A model generated the notes under the pieces. The model made no database searches, was not told where the DNA came from, and worked only from the letters and a program-made list of their open reading frames with translations. The translations under genes were made by a program, and so were the position numbers. From assembly GCF_003335585.1 (NCBI RefSeq), contig NZ_QBFD01000046.1, positions 335,345 through 399,344 of the forward strand: DNA of 64,000 nt. The letters run 5' to 3'. Shown here piece by piece: positions 1-7,594 of this stretch. This DNA comes from Sulfitobacter sp. DFL-14. GTDB taxonomy: Bacteria; Pseudomonadota; Alphaproteobacteria; Rhodobacterales; Rhodobacteraceae. Positions within the stretch are counted from its first letter, which is position 1. Every line of letters begins with the position of its first letter.

Positions 1-122
1 TTCAGGACATCTATGTGCGCGAAGTGATCAAGGAAGGTGACGTTTACACCAACAAGATCATCTCGACGATCCTGACCGATCACCAGGATGTATATGCGGC
101 CGATTGCGGGCTGAGCGACTAA
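1..122 (+). CDS. Branched-chain amino acid-type ABC transporter substrate-binding protein, C-terminal end only
   Basis: The last 39 codons of a gene entering from the left edge, read from base 3 and ending in TAA at 120-122 (C-terminus ...DCGLSD). The fragment is too short for domain identification. Its position directly before livH, livM, livG and livF homologues, separated only by a GC hairpin, is the usual place of the periplasmic binding protein in a Liv-type operon. The identity therefore rests on context. The ligand is unknown; the following thioesterase and RidA genes suggest an organic acid or aromatic compound rather than leucine. Confidence 0.6.
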   Translation, partial: QDIYVREVIKEGDVYTNKIISTILTDHQDVYAADCGLSD

Positions 123-132
123 GGCAATTACC

Positions 133-153
133 GGCGGCCCGCATCGGGCCGCC
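133..153 (+). promoter_or_regulatory. GC-rich mRNA hairpin between binding-protein and permease genes
   Basis: A perfect 9-bp inverted repeat, GGCGGCCCG and CGGGCCGCC, separated by three bases, starts 10 bases after the binding-protein stop codon. No T-run follows, so it looks like an mRNA-stabilising or partially terminating hairpin rather than a full terminator. Equivalent structures follow three other binding-protein genes in this window. Confidence 0.6.
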
Positions 154-173
154 ACATTGGTTCCGGGGCAAGC

Positions 174-1091
174 ATGTCGATAATTCTGCTGATAGAGCAA
201 ATCCTGAACGGCCTGCAGTTCGGCGTGATGCTGTTCCTGATGGCTGCCGGCCTGACGCTGATCTTTGGCGTCATGGGGCTGATCAACCTGGCGCATGGAT
301 CGCTTTACATGATCGGTGCCTTTGCCGCCGCGGCCGGGGCCGCCGCGACAGGGTCCTTTGTGCTGGGTCTGATCGCCGCCCTGACCTCGGCGGCGCTGTT
401 TGGCGCGTTGATCGAACTTACCGTGATCCGCAGGCTTTACGCCCGCGACCACCTGGATCAGGTGCTGGCAACCTTTGCCCTGATCCTGATCTTTTCAGAG
501 GCGACGCGCTGGGTTTTCGGCTCTTTCCCGTTGTTTCTGGACACGCCAGCTTTCCTGTCCGGCACCGTGACCCTGCCGGGAGGCATCCTGTATTCCAAGT
601 ACCGCCTTGCGATCATCCTGATCGGGCTGGCGGTGGCTGTGGGCCTGTTCCTGCTGATTTCCAAGACTCGTGTCGGCATGCGCATCCGCGCCGGTGAAAA
701 CGACCGTGAGATGATCGGCGCGCTGGGGGTCGATATTTCGGTTCTCTATACAATGGTCTTTGCCCTGGGGGCGGCGCTGGCCGGCCTGTCCGGTGCGCTG
801 GTCGGTGCGATCCAGTCGGTCGAGGTCGGCATGGGCGAACCGGTGTTGATCCTGGCCTTCGTGGTCATCGTGATCGGCGGCATCGGGTCGATCAAGGGGG
901 CGCTGGCCGGGGCAATTCTGGTCGGGCTGACCGATACGCTGGGGCGCACGTTGCTGCCTGTCCTTTTCGCCAGTTTCATGGATCCTTCTGCCGCGACCAC
1001 GGTCGGCTCGGCGCTGGCGTCGATGCTGATTTACATTCTCATGGCGGGGGTCTTGCTGTTCAAACCCACCGGCCTATTCGGGAGCGCCTGA
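174..1091 (+). CDS. livH: Liv-type ABC transporter permease (LivH family)
   Basis: This 305-residue hydrophobic protein has the LivH layout of about eight membrane helices. Its N-terminus contains the family pattern FGVMLFLMAAGLTLIFGVMGLINLAHGSLYMIGA, and the C-terminal third has the glycine-rich VVIVIGGIGSIKGALAGA loop that contacts the ATPase. It is an inner-membrane subunit that pairs with the next gene product. Gene order (binding protein, LivH, LivM, LivG, LivF) is canonical, and one base separates it from livM. The symbol denotes the family; the substrate is not known. Confidence 0.9.
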   Translation: MSIILLIEQILNGLQFGVMLFLMAAGLTLIFGVMGLINLAHGSLYMIGAFAAAAGAAATGSFVLGLIAALTSAALFGALIELTVIRRLYARDHLDQVLATFALILIFSEATRWVFGSFPLFLDTPAFLSGTVTLPGGILYSKYRLAIILIGLAVAVGLFLLISKTRVGMRIRAGENDREMIGALGVDISVLYTMVFALGAALAGLSGALVGAIQSVEVGMGEPVLILAFVVIVIGGIGSIKGALAGAILVGLTDTLGRTLLPVLFASFMDPSAATTVGSALASMLIYILMAGVLLFKPTGLFGSA

Positions 1092-1092
1092 C

Positions 1093-2079
1093 ATGTTGCC
1101 GGAACGCATGATCAACCTGCTGATCCTTGGCCTGTTGCTGGCGGTGCCACTGGTGGCGCTGGCGATGGATGAACCCTTTATCATCACATTGGCAACCAAG
1201 GCCGCCGTGCTTGCGGTGGCGGGCGTGGGGTTGAACCTTGCCCTGGGGCAGGGCGGGCTGGTCAGCTTCGGCCATGCCGCCTATTTCGGGGTGGGCGGCT
1301 ATGCCATGGGCATCCTCGCCAGCCACGCGCAAAGTTATACTCCCCTGATGGAAGCACCGTTCCTGATCGAAGGGACCAAGTCCATGCTGGTGATCTGGCT
1401 GGTGGCGATTGTCGCCAGCGCATTGGTGGCCTTGCTGGTCGGCGCATTGTCGCTGCGGACCTCGGGGGTCTATTTCATCATGGTCACACTCGCCTTTGGC
1501 CAGATGCTGTACTATTTCGCAATCTCCTGGCCGGCCTACGGCGGTGAGGACGGGCTGTCGATCTATGTGCGCAACGGATTCCCCGGCTTGAACACGCTGG
1601 ACCCGATCCAGTTCTTCGGCCTGTGTTTCGCGGTTCTGCTGATCGTGCTTTTTGTCGTTAACCTGCTGAACAAATCGCCCTTTGGTCTGGCCCTGAACGG
1701 TGCCCACCAGAATGAGGAACGCGCGCGCACCGTCGGCATCAATGTCTACCGGTTGCGGCTGACCGCCTTTGTCATCTCCGGTGCGATCACCGGGCTGGCC
1801 GGGGCGCTCTTTGCCGATCTGAACCGGTTCGTCAGCCCGACCATGTTCAGCTGGCAGACTTCGGGAGAGATCATGGTCTTCATCATCCTTGGCGGTGTTG
1901 CGCGGCTTTGTGGTCCGGTGGCGGGTGCGGCGGTCTATATCCTGCTGGAACATGTGCTGGGGGGATTGTCGGAATACTGGCACATCTATCTGGGTGCGAT
2001 CCTGCTGTTTGTGGTGCTGTTTGCCAAGGGCGGGCTGGTTGGCGGATTGTCCCGCCGGGAGGTGCACCATGCCGGGTGA
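1093..2079 (+). CDS. livM: Liv-type ABC transporter permease (LivM family)
   Basis: This 328-residue multi-spanning membrane protein carries the LivM signatures GVGLNLALGQGGLVSFGHAAYFGVGGYA near residue 40 and the C-terminal GEIMVFIILGGVARLCGPVAGAA loop. It is the second inner-membrane subunit of the importer. The stop codon lies 8 bases inside the downstream ATPase gene, so the two are probably translationally coupled. Its length is normal for short LivM proteins that lack the N-terminal extension of the E. coli protein. Confidence 0.9.
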   Translation: MLPERMINLLILGLLLAVPLVALAMDEPFIITLATKAAVLAVAGVGLNLALGQGGLVSFGHAAYFGVGGYAMGILASHAQSYTPLMEAPFLIEGTKSMLVIWLVAIVASALVALLVGALSLRTSGVYFIMVTLAFGQMLYYFAISWPAYGGEDGLSIYVRNGFPGLNTLDPIQFFGLCFAVLLIVLFVVNLLNKSPFGLALNGAHQNEERARTVGINVYRLRLTAFVISGAITGLAGALFADLNRFVSPTMFSWQTSGEIMVFIILGGVARLCGPVAGAAVYILLEHVLGGLSEYWHIYLGAILLFVVLFAKGGLVGGLSRREVHHAG

Positions 2080-2827
2080 GGTGATCCTGGACGTGCGCGA
2101 CCTGCACAAGAGCTTTGGCGCGCTCAAGGCCAGCGACGGCATTTCGCTGGACCTGCGGGCGGGCGAGATTCATGCGCTGATCGGGCCGAACGGGGCGGGA
2201 AAATCGACCCTGATCAAGCAGATTGCGGGCGGGCTGAAGCCCGACCGGGGTGCGGTGCATTTCATGGGGCGCGATGTAAGCGCGCTGTCAGTGGCGCAGC
2301 GAGCCCATGCGGGCCTGGGGCGGACGTTCCAGATTTCGGCCCTGGCGATGGAATATACCGTCATGGAAAACGCGGTGCTGGGGGCGATCGGGCAAAGCGG
2401 GCGCACCTTTGGTTTCTTCCGCCCCGCGATGAAGGACCGTGCATTGCTGGACAGTGCTGCAGCGGCACTGGAGCGGGTTGGCCTGACCGACCATGCTAGC
2501 GCGATCACGTCGGAATTGTCCCACGGCCAGCGACGGCAGCTTGAAGTCGCGGTTGCCCTGACACTGGCCCCCAAGGCCTTTTTGATGGATGAACCGATGG
2601 CCGGCATGGGGGCCGAGGGCTCGCGCGAGCTGACCGGGTTTCTGCAGGACCTGAAACATCAGGCACCGATCCTGCTGGTCGAACATGACATGGACGCGGT
2701 CTTTGCCCTCGCCGACCGGATCAGCGTGCTGGTCTATGGCAAGATCATCGCGACCGGCAGCGTTGACGAAATCCGCAGCAACGCGGATGTCAAAACCGCC
2801 TATCTGGGCGAGGAGGACGCGGCATGA
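2069..2827 (+). CDS. livG: Liv-type ABC transporter ATP-binding protein (LivG family)
   Basis: A 252-residue ABC ATPase. Visible motifs are Walker A GPNGAGKS (39-46), signature LSHGQ (150-154), Walker B AFLMDE (170-175) and the switch histidine in VEHD (H206). The ATG at 2069 overlaps the end of livM; the open frame extends further upstream, but that part is livM in another frame. It drives uptake together with LivF on the cytoplasmic face of the membrane, and overlaps livF by four bases. Confidence 0.9.
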   Translation: MPGEVILDVRDLHKSFGALKASDGISLDLRAGEIHALIGPNGAGKSTLIKQIAGGLKPDRGAVHFMGRDVSALSVAQRAHAGLGRTFQISALAMEYTVMENAVLGAIGQSGRTFGFFRPAMKDRALLDSAAAALERVGLTDHASAITSELSHGQRRQLEVAVALTLAPKAFLMDEPMAGMGAEGSRELTGFLQDLKHQAPILLVEHDMDAVFALADRISVLVYGKIIATGSVDEIRSNADVKTAYLGEEDAA

Positions 2828-3513
2828 GCCTGCTTTCGCTCAACGGGATCACCGCCAGCTATGGTGCGTCGCAGGCCTTGTTCGGGGTGGACCTGAGTGT
2901 GGCCGAGGGCGAGGTCGTGGCGCTGATGGGCCGCAACGGCATGGGCAAGTCGACCACGATCAAGGTGATCTGCCGCCTGTTGCAAAACACCCAGGGCGAG
3001 GTGCAGTTCGCAGGTCAGAATCTGGCCGGGATGCCCGCGCATCGTGCGGCCAAGCTGGGCCTGGGCCTGGTTCCCGAAGGGCGCCGGTGTTTCACCAATC
3101 TGACCGTGCGCGAGAACCTTCACGCCTCTGCCCGGCCCGGCGCCTGGGATTTTGCCCGTGTGCATGGGCTGTTTCCCCGGCTGGAAGAACGCGGCGACCA
3201 GTTGGCGGGATCGCTTTCGGGGGGCGAACAGCAGATGCTGGCGATTGGCCGCGCGCTGATGACCAACCCCCGGCTGCTGATCCTGGACGAGGCGACCGAG
3301 GGGCTGGCCCCCGTGGTGCGGCAGGAAATCTGGGCCGCCATCGCCAGGCTCAAGGGCGACGCGGGCCTGTCGATCCTCGTGGTGGACAAGACAATCAGCG
3401 AGCTGCGCCGGATCGCCGATCGGGTGGTGATCCTGGAACGCGGCAAATCTGTCTGGACCGGCGGCATGGACGATCTTTCCGGCCCCGTCAAAGATCAGTA
3501 CCTGGGGGTCTGA
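2824..3513 (+). CDS. livF: Liv-type ABC transporter ATP-binding protein (LivF family)
   Basis: A 229-residue ABC ATPase with Walker A GRNGMGKS (36-43), signature LSGGE (131-135) and Walker B LLILDE (151-156). The switch-histidine position reads VVDKT. LivF proteins commonly lack a histidine here (usually VEQN), so a weak H-loop is normal for the family, although DK is unusual. It is the last transporter subunit of the operon and is followed after three bases by a thioesterase gene. Confidence 0.9.
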   Translation: MSLLSLNGITASYGASQALFGVDLSVAEGEVVALMGRNGMGKSTTIKVICRLLQNTQGEVQFAGQNLAGMPAHRAAKLGLGLVPEGRRCFTNLTVRENLHASARPGAWDFARVHGLFPRLEERGDQLAGSLSGGEQQMLAIGRALMTNPRLLILDEATEGLAPVVRQEIWAAIARLKGDAGLSILVVDKTISELRRIADRVVILERGKSVWTGGMDDLSGPVKDQYLGV

Positions 3514-3516
3514 GCC

Positions 3517-3936
3517 ATGCCGTTTGTGTATCACCAGAAGGTCAAGTTCAGGCATTGCGATCCGGCGGGGATCGTCTTTTACCCCCGCTATTTCGAGATG
3601 ATGAACGACACGGTCGAAGATTTCTTTGAAAAGGTCGCCTTGCTGCCCTTTTCCGGGATGCAGCAGAAATGCGGTATTCCCACAGCAGGGATCGAGGCGC
3701 AGTTTCAGGCCCCCAGCCGCTTGGGCGATCAGCTGGAGATCGCCTTGACCATCACGCGACTGGGGCGGAGCAGCCTCGGTTTGGCTTATGACGCGCGCTG
3801 TGAAGGCGCGCCACGTTTCACGGCGAGTTCGACAGTTGTCTTCATCGACGACAAAGGCCGGCCCGCCCCATGGACGGATGCAATCCGCACCCGGCTGGAC
3901 AGATTTATCAAAAAGGAGACGCCAGATGGCAAATGA
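3517..3936 (+). CDS. Acyl-CoA thioesterase, 4-hydroxybenzoyl-CoA thioesterase/YbgC hotdog family
   Basis: A 139-residue single hotdog-fold protein. The N-terminal motif RHCDPAGIVFYPRYFEMMND matches the 4HBT family, with the catalytic aspartate at about residue 15 followed by the helix that binds the thioester. It should hydrolyse an acyl- or aroyl-CoA in the cytoplasm. It starts three bases after livF, so it belongs to the importer operon. The link suggests that the imported compound, or a product of it, is handled as a CoA thioester. The exact substrate cannot be read from sequence. Confidence 0.8.
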   Translation: MPFVYHQKVKFRHCDPAGIVFYPRYFEMMNDTVEDFFEKVALLPFSGMQQKCGIPTAGIEAQFQAPSRLGDQLEIALTITRLGRSSLGLAYDARCEGAPRFTASSTVVFIDDKGRPAPWTDAIRTRLDRFIKKETPDGK

Positions 3937-4321
3937 GGTTATTCAGCCGGAAGGATGGGCCCCCGCCAAAGGCTATGCCAATGGTGTGAAAGCGGCAGGA
4001 CAGCAGATCTATATCGGTGGCCAGATCGGCTGGACCGCCGAACAGAAGTTCGAAAGTCACGATTTCATCGGGCAGACCGAACAGGCTCTGCTTAACATCC
4101 GGGCGGTGCTTGAGGCCGCAGGCGGCAAGCCAGAGGATCTGGTGCGCCTGACCTGGTACATCACCGACAAGCGCGAATACCTGGCGAAGCAACGCGAGAT
4201 GGGCGAAGCCTATCGCAGGGTGCTGGGCCGCAACTTTCCGGCCATGGCGATGGTCGTTGTCGCCGGATTGATCGAGGATGAGGCGCTGGTGGAGATCGAA
4301 GCAACGGCGGTGCTGCCGTAG
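3926..4321 (+). CDS. RidA/YjgF/UK114 family protein
   Basis: A 131-residue protein starting MANEVIQPEGWAPAKGYANG, with an AAGGAG ribosome site at 3911-3917 and an 11-base overlap with the thioesterase gene. The family body is clear: GGQIGWTAEQ, then the LVRLTWYITDKREYL segment, and a C-terminal GLIEDEALVEIEATAVLP strand. RidA proteins hydrolyse reactive enamine/imine intermediates from PLP and flavin enzymes; many operon-linked members act on other amino-acid or pyrimidine-type intermediates. Here it is the last gene of the Liv operon. Confidence 0.85.
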   Translation: MANEVIQPEGWAPAKGYANGVKAAGQQIYIGGQIGWTAEQKFESHDFIGQTEQALLNIRAVLEAAGGKPEDLVRLTWYITDKREYLAKQREMGEAYRRVLGRNFPAMAMVVVAGLIEDEALVEIEATAVLP

Positions 4322-4387
4322 TTTCGGTTGTCAGGCAGGACCGGCTTTTGCGTCACATGAATGACCAGCGCATCGGGCACAGCGTTT

Positions 4388-5311
4388 CTATTTCGGCGGG
4401 GTGCTGTTGATCACCGGATGCCGGATGGTGCCGATGCCCTGCACATGCGCCTCGATCACGTCACCGGGCCAGAGCCACTCCTGAGGGTCGCGGCCCGCAC
4501 CCACGCCCTCGGGGGTACCGGAGGCGATGATGTCGCCCGGCTCAAGCGTGATGCCGCGGCTCAGGTCGGCGATCAGCTCGTCGACCTTGAACAACATCTT
4601 GGCGGTGTTCGAGCTCTGCTTTTCCACGCCATTCACGGTCAGCCAGAGGTCCAGGACCTGCGGATCGGGGATTTCATCCGCCGTCACGATACAGGGGCCG
4701 AAGGGGGCGTAGCTGTCCATCCCCTTGGAGAATATCCACTGGCCCGCCCGCCGGTTGTCGCGGGCGGAAATGTCGATGATGACGGAATAGCCGAATACAT
4801 GGGACAGCGCCTCGGCGCGCGGGGTGTGCTGGGCGCGGGTGCCGATGATGACAGCCAGTTCCACCTCCCAATCCAGTTGTTGGGTCATGTCCGCATTATG
4901 CCGGACCGGATCGTCCGGACCGATCACCGAGGTCGGGGGCTTGGAAAAGACAACAGGCTCCCGGGGCAGGTCGGGCTTGGTGTCCAGCGCCCTGGCACTT
5001 TCGGTGACGTGGTCGAGATAGTTCAGCCCGATCCCGAAGATGTTCTTGCGGGGACGTGGGATCGGGGCCAGCAGCTTGACGTTCTGCACCGGCAATGCAG
5101 TTGCATTGCCCCAATCGCCGCGCGCGGCCTGCAGCGCAGATTGCAGACGGGTCACGGCACCGGGACCGAGGTCGATGAAATCAAGCATCCGATGCGGCAA
5201 TGCCAGCCCGACGCCAGCGCCGAATTCGGCCACATCGACAACGGTATTGTCCTGCAGAACGCCCAGGCGCGGGGCGGATTCAACGTGGGCGCGGTAGGTT
5301 ACAAGTTTCAT
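4388..5311 (-). CDS. Fumarylacetoacetate hydrolase (FAH) family protein
   Basis: A 307-residue member of the FAH superfamily, which contains metal-dependent C-C bond hydrolases, isomerases and decarboxylases of 2-oxo acids. The C-terminal catalytic domain has the metal-binding DWEVELAVIIG segment (two glutamates), the later aspartate region GYSVIIDISARDNR and the closing SGTPEGVGAG loop. Other members include ureidoglycolate lyase-type and homoprotocatechuate-pathway enzymes. It converges on the RidA gene and precedes, on the same strand, nothing else but its likely MarR regulator upstream. It probably acts late in the pathway fed by the Liv system. Confidence 0.85.
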   Translation of the reverse strand: MKLVTYRAHVESAPRLGVLQDNTVVDVAEFGAGVGLALPHRMLDFIDLGPGAVTRLQSALQAARGDWGNATALPVQNVKLLAPIPRPRKNIFGIGLNYLDHVTESARALDTKPDLPREPVVFSKPPTSVIGPDDPVRHNADMTQQLDWEVELAVIIGTRAQHTPRAEALSHVFGYSVIIDISARDNRRAGQWIFSKGMDSYAPFGPCIVTADEIPDPQVLDLWLTVNGVEKQSSNTAKMLFKVDELIADLSRGITLEPGDIIASGTPEGVGAGRDPQEWLWPGDVIEAHVQGIGTIRHPVINSTPPK

Positions 5312-5355
5312 GTCAGTCCTTTCGGCCAGGGGCCGTTGTTCATGCCTGAGGCATA

Positions 5356-5808
5356 TCAGCTTTCCGGTGCGGCAGCGGCATCGGCGCGGTGCAAAAGGTC
5401 GCGGATCAGGTCCAGGTCGTCATGCCCCAGTCTGGCAAAGATCCGGTCGACCAGCGCCTCATGCCCTGCGGCCAGAACCTCGAACTGCTTGCGGCCCTTG
5501 TCGGACAGGCTGACATTGACCACACGCCTGTCGCTTGCGGCGGCGATGCGGATCACCAGACCGTCCTTTTCCAGCCTGTCCACCACGGTAGAGGCATTGC
5601 CGTTGGAGACCAGCAACATCTGGCTGAGCGCGCTCATCTTGATGGGTGCATCGGCGCGGTAGAGTGCTGCCATCACGTCAAAGCGGGGCAGGGTGGTGCC
5701 ATGGCTGACCCGCATATATTCGCGCAGGCTGTTTTCGGTCTGCCGGGTCAGACGCAGCAACCTGATCCAGGTGCGCAGACGTCTGCGGGACAAAGTGGTG
5801 TCGCGCAT
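5356..5808 (-). CDS. MarR family transcriptional regulator
   Basis: From the ATG at 5808 this encodes a 150-residue winged-helix protein (MRDTTLSRRRLRTWIRLLR). An in-frame ATG eight codons upstream (5832) is possible. The recognition region MSALSQMLLVSNGNASTVVDRLEKDGLVIRIAAASDRRVVNVSLSDKG is typical of MarR, with the wing at DRRVVNV. It lies 44 bases upstream of the FAH-family gene on the same strand and probably controls it and the aromatic or organic-acid genes nearby. The ligand is unknown. Confidence 0.85.
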   Translation of the reverse strand: MRDTTLSRRRLRTWIRLLRLTRQTENSLREYMRVSHGTTLPRFDVMAALYRADAPIKMSALSQMLLVSNGNASTVVDRLEKDGLVIRIAAASDRRVVNVSLSDKGRKQFEVLAAGHEALVDRIFARLGHDDLDLIRDLLHRADAAAAPES

Positions 5809-5872
5809 TGCGAATTCCTTCGGTTGCCGCACAAGGGGTGCCTTGCAAGGCTACCTTTCGGCGCTGCGGCTT

Positions 5873-6565
5873 TCAACCTTGCGCACCGCGCCACAACAGC
5901 GCGGCGGCATCCAGAATACCATAGACCGGCCGCCCCGTGGCCTGCCGGATCGCGGCGGCATAGGGCGGCAGGTTTCCGCATTCCAGCAGAAAGCAGCCCA
6001 GCCCGGGCTGCTGCGCCACCATGCCCTTGGCCAGGTCGGTGCAATGGCGCGCGATTGCAGGGCTGTCCAGCACATCCGGCTGGTCGGATTTGTGGCTCAG
6101 GATGGCACCGGCAAAGGCAGCGCAGTCCTGCATGCCCGCAACTTGTACCGCGCCGGGGTCGATCCCCGCCGACTGCAGCGCGCCGCCCAGCAAACTGTCC
6201 CGCGAGGCGGTCAGGATGCCGATGGGCCTCGCGCCAAAGGACAGCCGCAGAGCAGGATAAAGTGACAGCGCCGAGACCATCACCGGAATTTCCACCGCCG
6301 CTGCCAGTTCGTTCTGGATATGCACCAGGAATCCGCAGGTCGAAATGATGCCACGGGCGCCTTCTGCCTCCAGCGCGCGGGCCGCGGCAACAAAGGCAGC
6401 GATCAGCGCCGGGTCTGGTGCGCGGCCCCGCACGATATCGGGTGATCCGGCGTCGGCAACCACATGCAACCGCACCGGGAAGGGATAGCTGTCAGCATTG
6501 CCCGCATCCCCGACAACGCGGGGAAAGGCCGTGTCCAGCATCAGGATTCCGATAAAGCCGCTCAT
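5873..6565 (-). CDS. Aspartate/glutamate/hydantoin racemase-fold protein
   Basis: A 230-residue protein of the Asp/Glu racemase superfamily. Both catalytic cysteines appear present: Cys77 in ISTCGF and Cys196 in LLECGNLPPY. The second motif is typical of a subgroup usually annotated as aspartate/glutamate racemase family without a known substrate. The gene is on the minus strand just downstream of glpR (18-base gap), so it may be cotranscribed with the regulator. No functional link to glycerol is obvious. Confidence 0.7.
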   Translation of the reverse strand: MSGFIGILMLDTAFPRVVGDAGNADSYPFPVRLHVVADAGSPDIVRGRAPDPALIAAFVAAARALEAEGARGIISTCGFLVHIQNELAAAVEIPVMVSALSLYPALRLSFGARPIGILTASRDSLLGGALQSAGIDPGAVQVAGMQDCAAFAGAILSHKSDQPDVLDSPAIARHCTDLAKGMVAQQPGLGCFLLECGNLPPYAAAIRQATGRPVYGILDAAALLWRGAQG

Positions 6566-6583
6566 GAGGAGCCGCGGTGGCGG

Positions 6584-7342
6584 TCAGGCATAATGAACCT
6601 TGGTGCCCGCTTTTTCGCAGAACAACCGGCATTGCTCGGAGAGGGGCCGGTCGGTGATAAACCGGTCCACATCGGCCATGGAGGCAATACGCGCCGGTGC
6701 CTTGCGCCCGAACTTCGAACTGTCGGCGGCCAGGAAGACCTCTTGCGACTGTTGGATGATGGTTTTGCTGACGCCGACCTCCTGCACGTCGAAGTCCAGG
6801 ATTTCGCCGTCGTGGCGCAGTGCGGAACAGCCGATCACGGCGTAATCGAACCGGAATTGCCGGATCGTCTGGGTGGCAAGGTCACCGACCAGCCCGCCGT
6901 CCGACCGGCGCAGGTGACCGCCGGTGACGATCACTTCGACGTTGTGGTTCTGCGACAGGATCATCGCGATGTTGATGTTGTTGGTCACGACCAGCAGCCC
7001 TTCGTGGTGCAGCAGCTCTGCCGCGACCGCCTCTGTGGTGGTGCCGATGTTCAAAAAGACGGAGCAATCATTGGGAATGAACTTTGCGCAGGCACTGCCG
7101 ATGTCGACCTTGGCGGCCTGATTCAGCTCGCGGCGCTCACTGTAGCCGATGTTGGTGGTGGTCGAGGGAAGGACCGCGCCGCCATGGACACGTTCAAGCC
7201 TGCCATCGTCGGCAAGTTCGGTCAGATCGCGGCGGATGGTCTGCGGCGTTACACTGAAATGTTCCGCCAGCCCGTCGACCGTGACCTTCCCCTCACGGCG
7301 GGCGATCTGGATGATCTCCGGTTTGCGCAAGGTTTGACTCAT
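6584..7342 (-). CDS. glpR: DeoR family glycerol regulon repressor
   Basis: A 252-residue DeoR/GlpR repressor. The N-terminal helix-turn-helix reads KVTVDGLAEHFSVTPQTIRRDLTELADDGRLERVHGGAVLPS. The C-terminal sugar-phosphate sensor domain has FLNIGTTTEAVAAEL and TNNINIAMILSQN, both characteristic of GlpR. It is divergent from glpD across 252 bases that contain candidate GlpR half-sites. By analogy with E. coli GlpR it should repress the glp genes and be released by glycerol-3-phosphate. Confidence 0.9.
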   Translation of the reverse strand: MSQTLRKPEIIQIARREGKVTVDGLAEHFSVTPQTIRRDLTELADDGRLERVHGGAVLPSTTTNIGYSERRELNQAAKVDIGSACAKFIPNDCSVFLNIGTTTEAVAAELLHHEGLLVVTNNINIAMILSQNHNVEVIVTGGHLRRSDGGLVGDLATQTIRQFRFDYAVIGCSALRHDGEILDFDVQEVGVSKTIIQQSQEVFLAADSSKFGRKAPARIASMADVDRFITDRPLSEQCRLFCEKAGTKVHYA

Positions 7343-7594
7343 TCTACCCCTCGAATCGAAAGAATACGACCTTGCTACACCGTTTGATCCGGCTCAGTCA
7401 CGCTTTTCACGGGGATATTTGCGCCTATCCGCCTTCGGTCAAAGGGGACTCCTCCGTCATGTCAGCGAAAATAGTTGATATTTTTCAATTTACTATCGAA
7501 AACGCGCAATAACGAACATTTTTCTCTTCCTTTTTGATGCGTTTTTTGTCACCTTCTCCGAAAGCGAGCATTCAATCGCTGGGGGGAGGACGCC
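7343..7594. promoter_or_regulatory. glpR-glpD divergent promoter region with candidate GlpR operators
   Basis: This is an AT-rich 252-bp stretch between the divergent genes. At 7501-7520 it holds AACGCGCAATAACGAACATT. Its right half, TAACGAACATT, matches the E. coli GlpR operator half-site as I remember it, and the whole 20-mer agrees at about 16 positions. A related half-site, AAGCGAGCATT, lies at 7562-7572, and TATCGAAAAC at 7494-7503. A GGGGGGAGGA ribosome site precedes the glpD ATG. I could not fix a convincing -35/-10 pair. Confidence 0.55.

Noticed and set aside
1060..2142. A 360-codon open frame on the minus strand over livM
   Set aside because: Its translation is rich in Gln, His, Asp and Arg with no family resemblance, and it lies opposite a clear permease gene; it is a GC-codon shadow.
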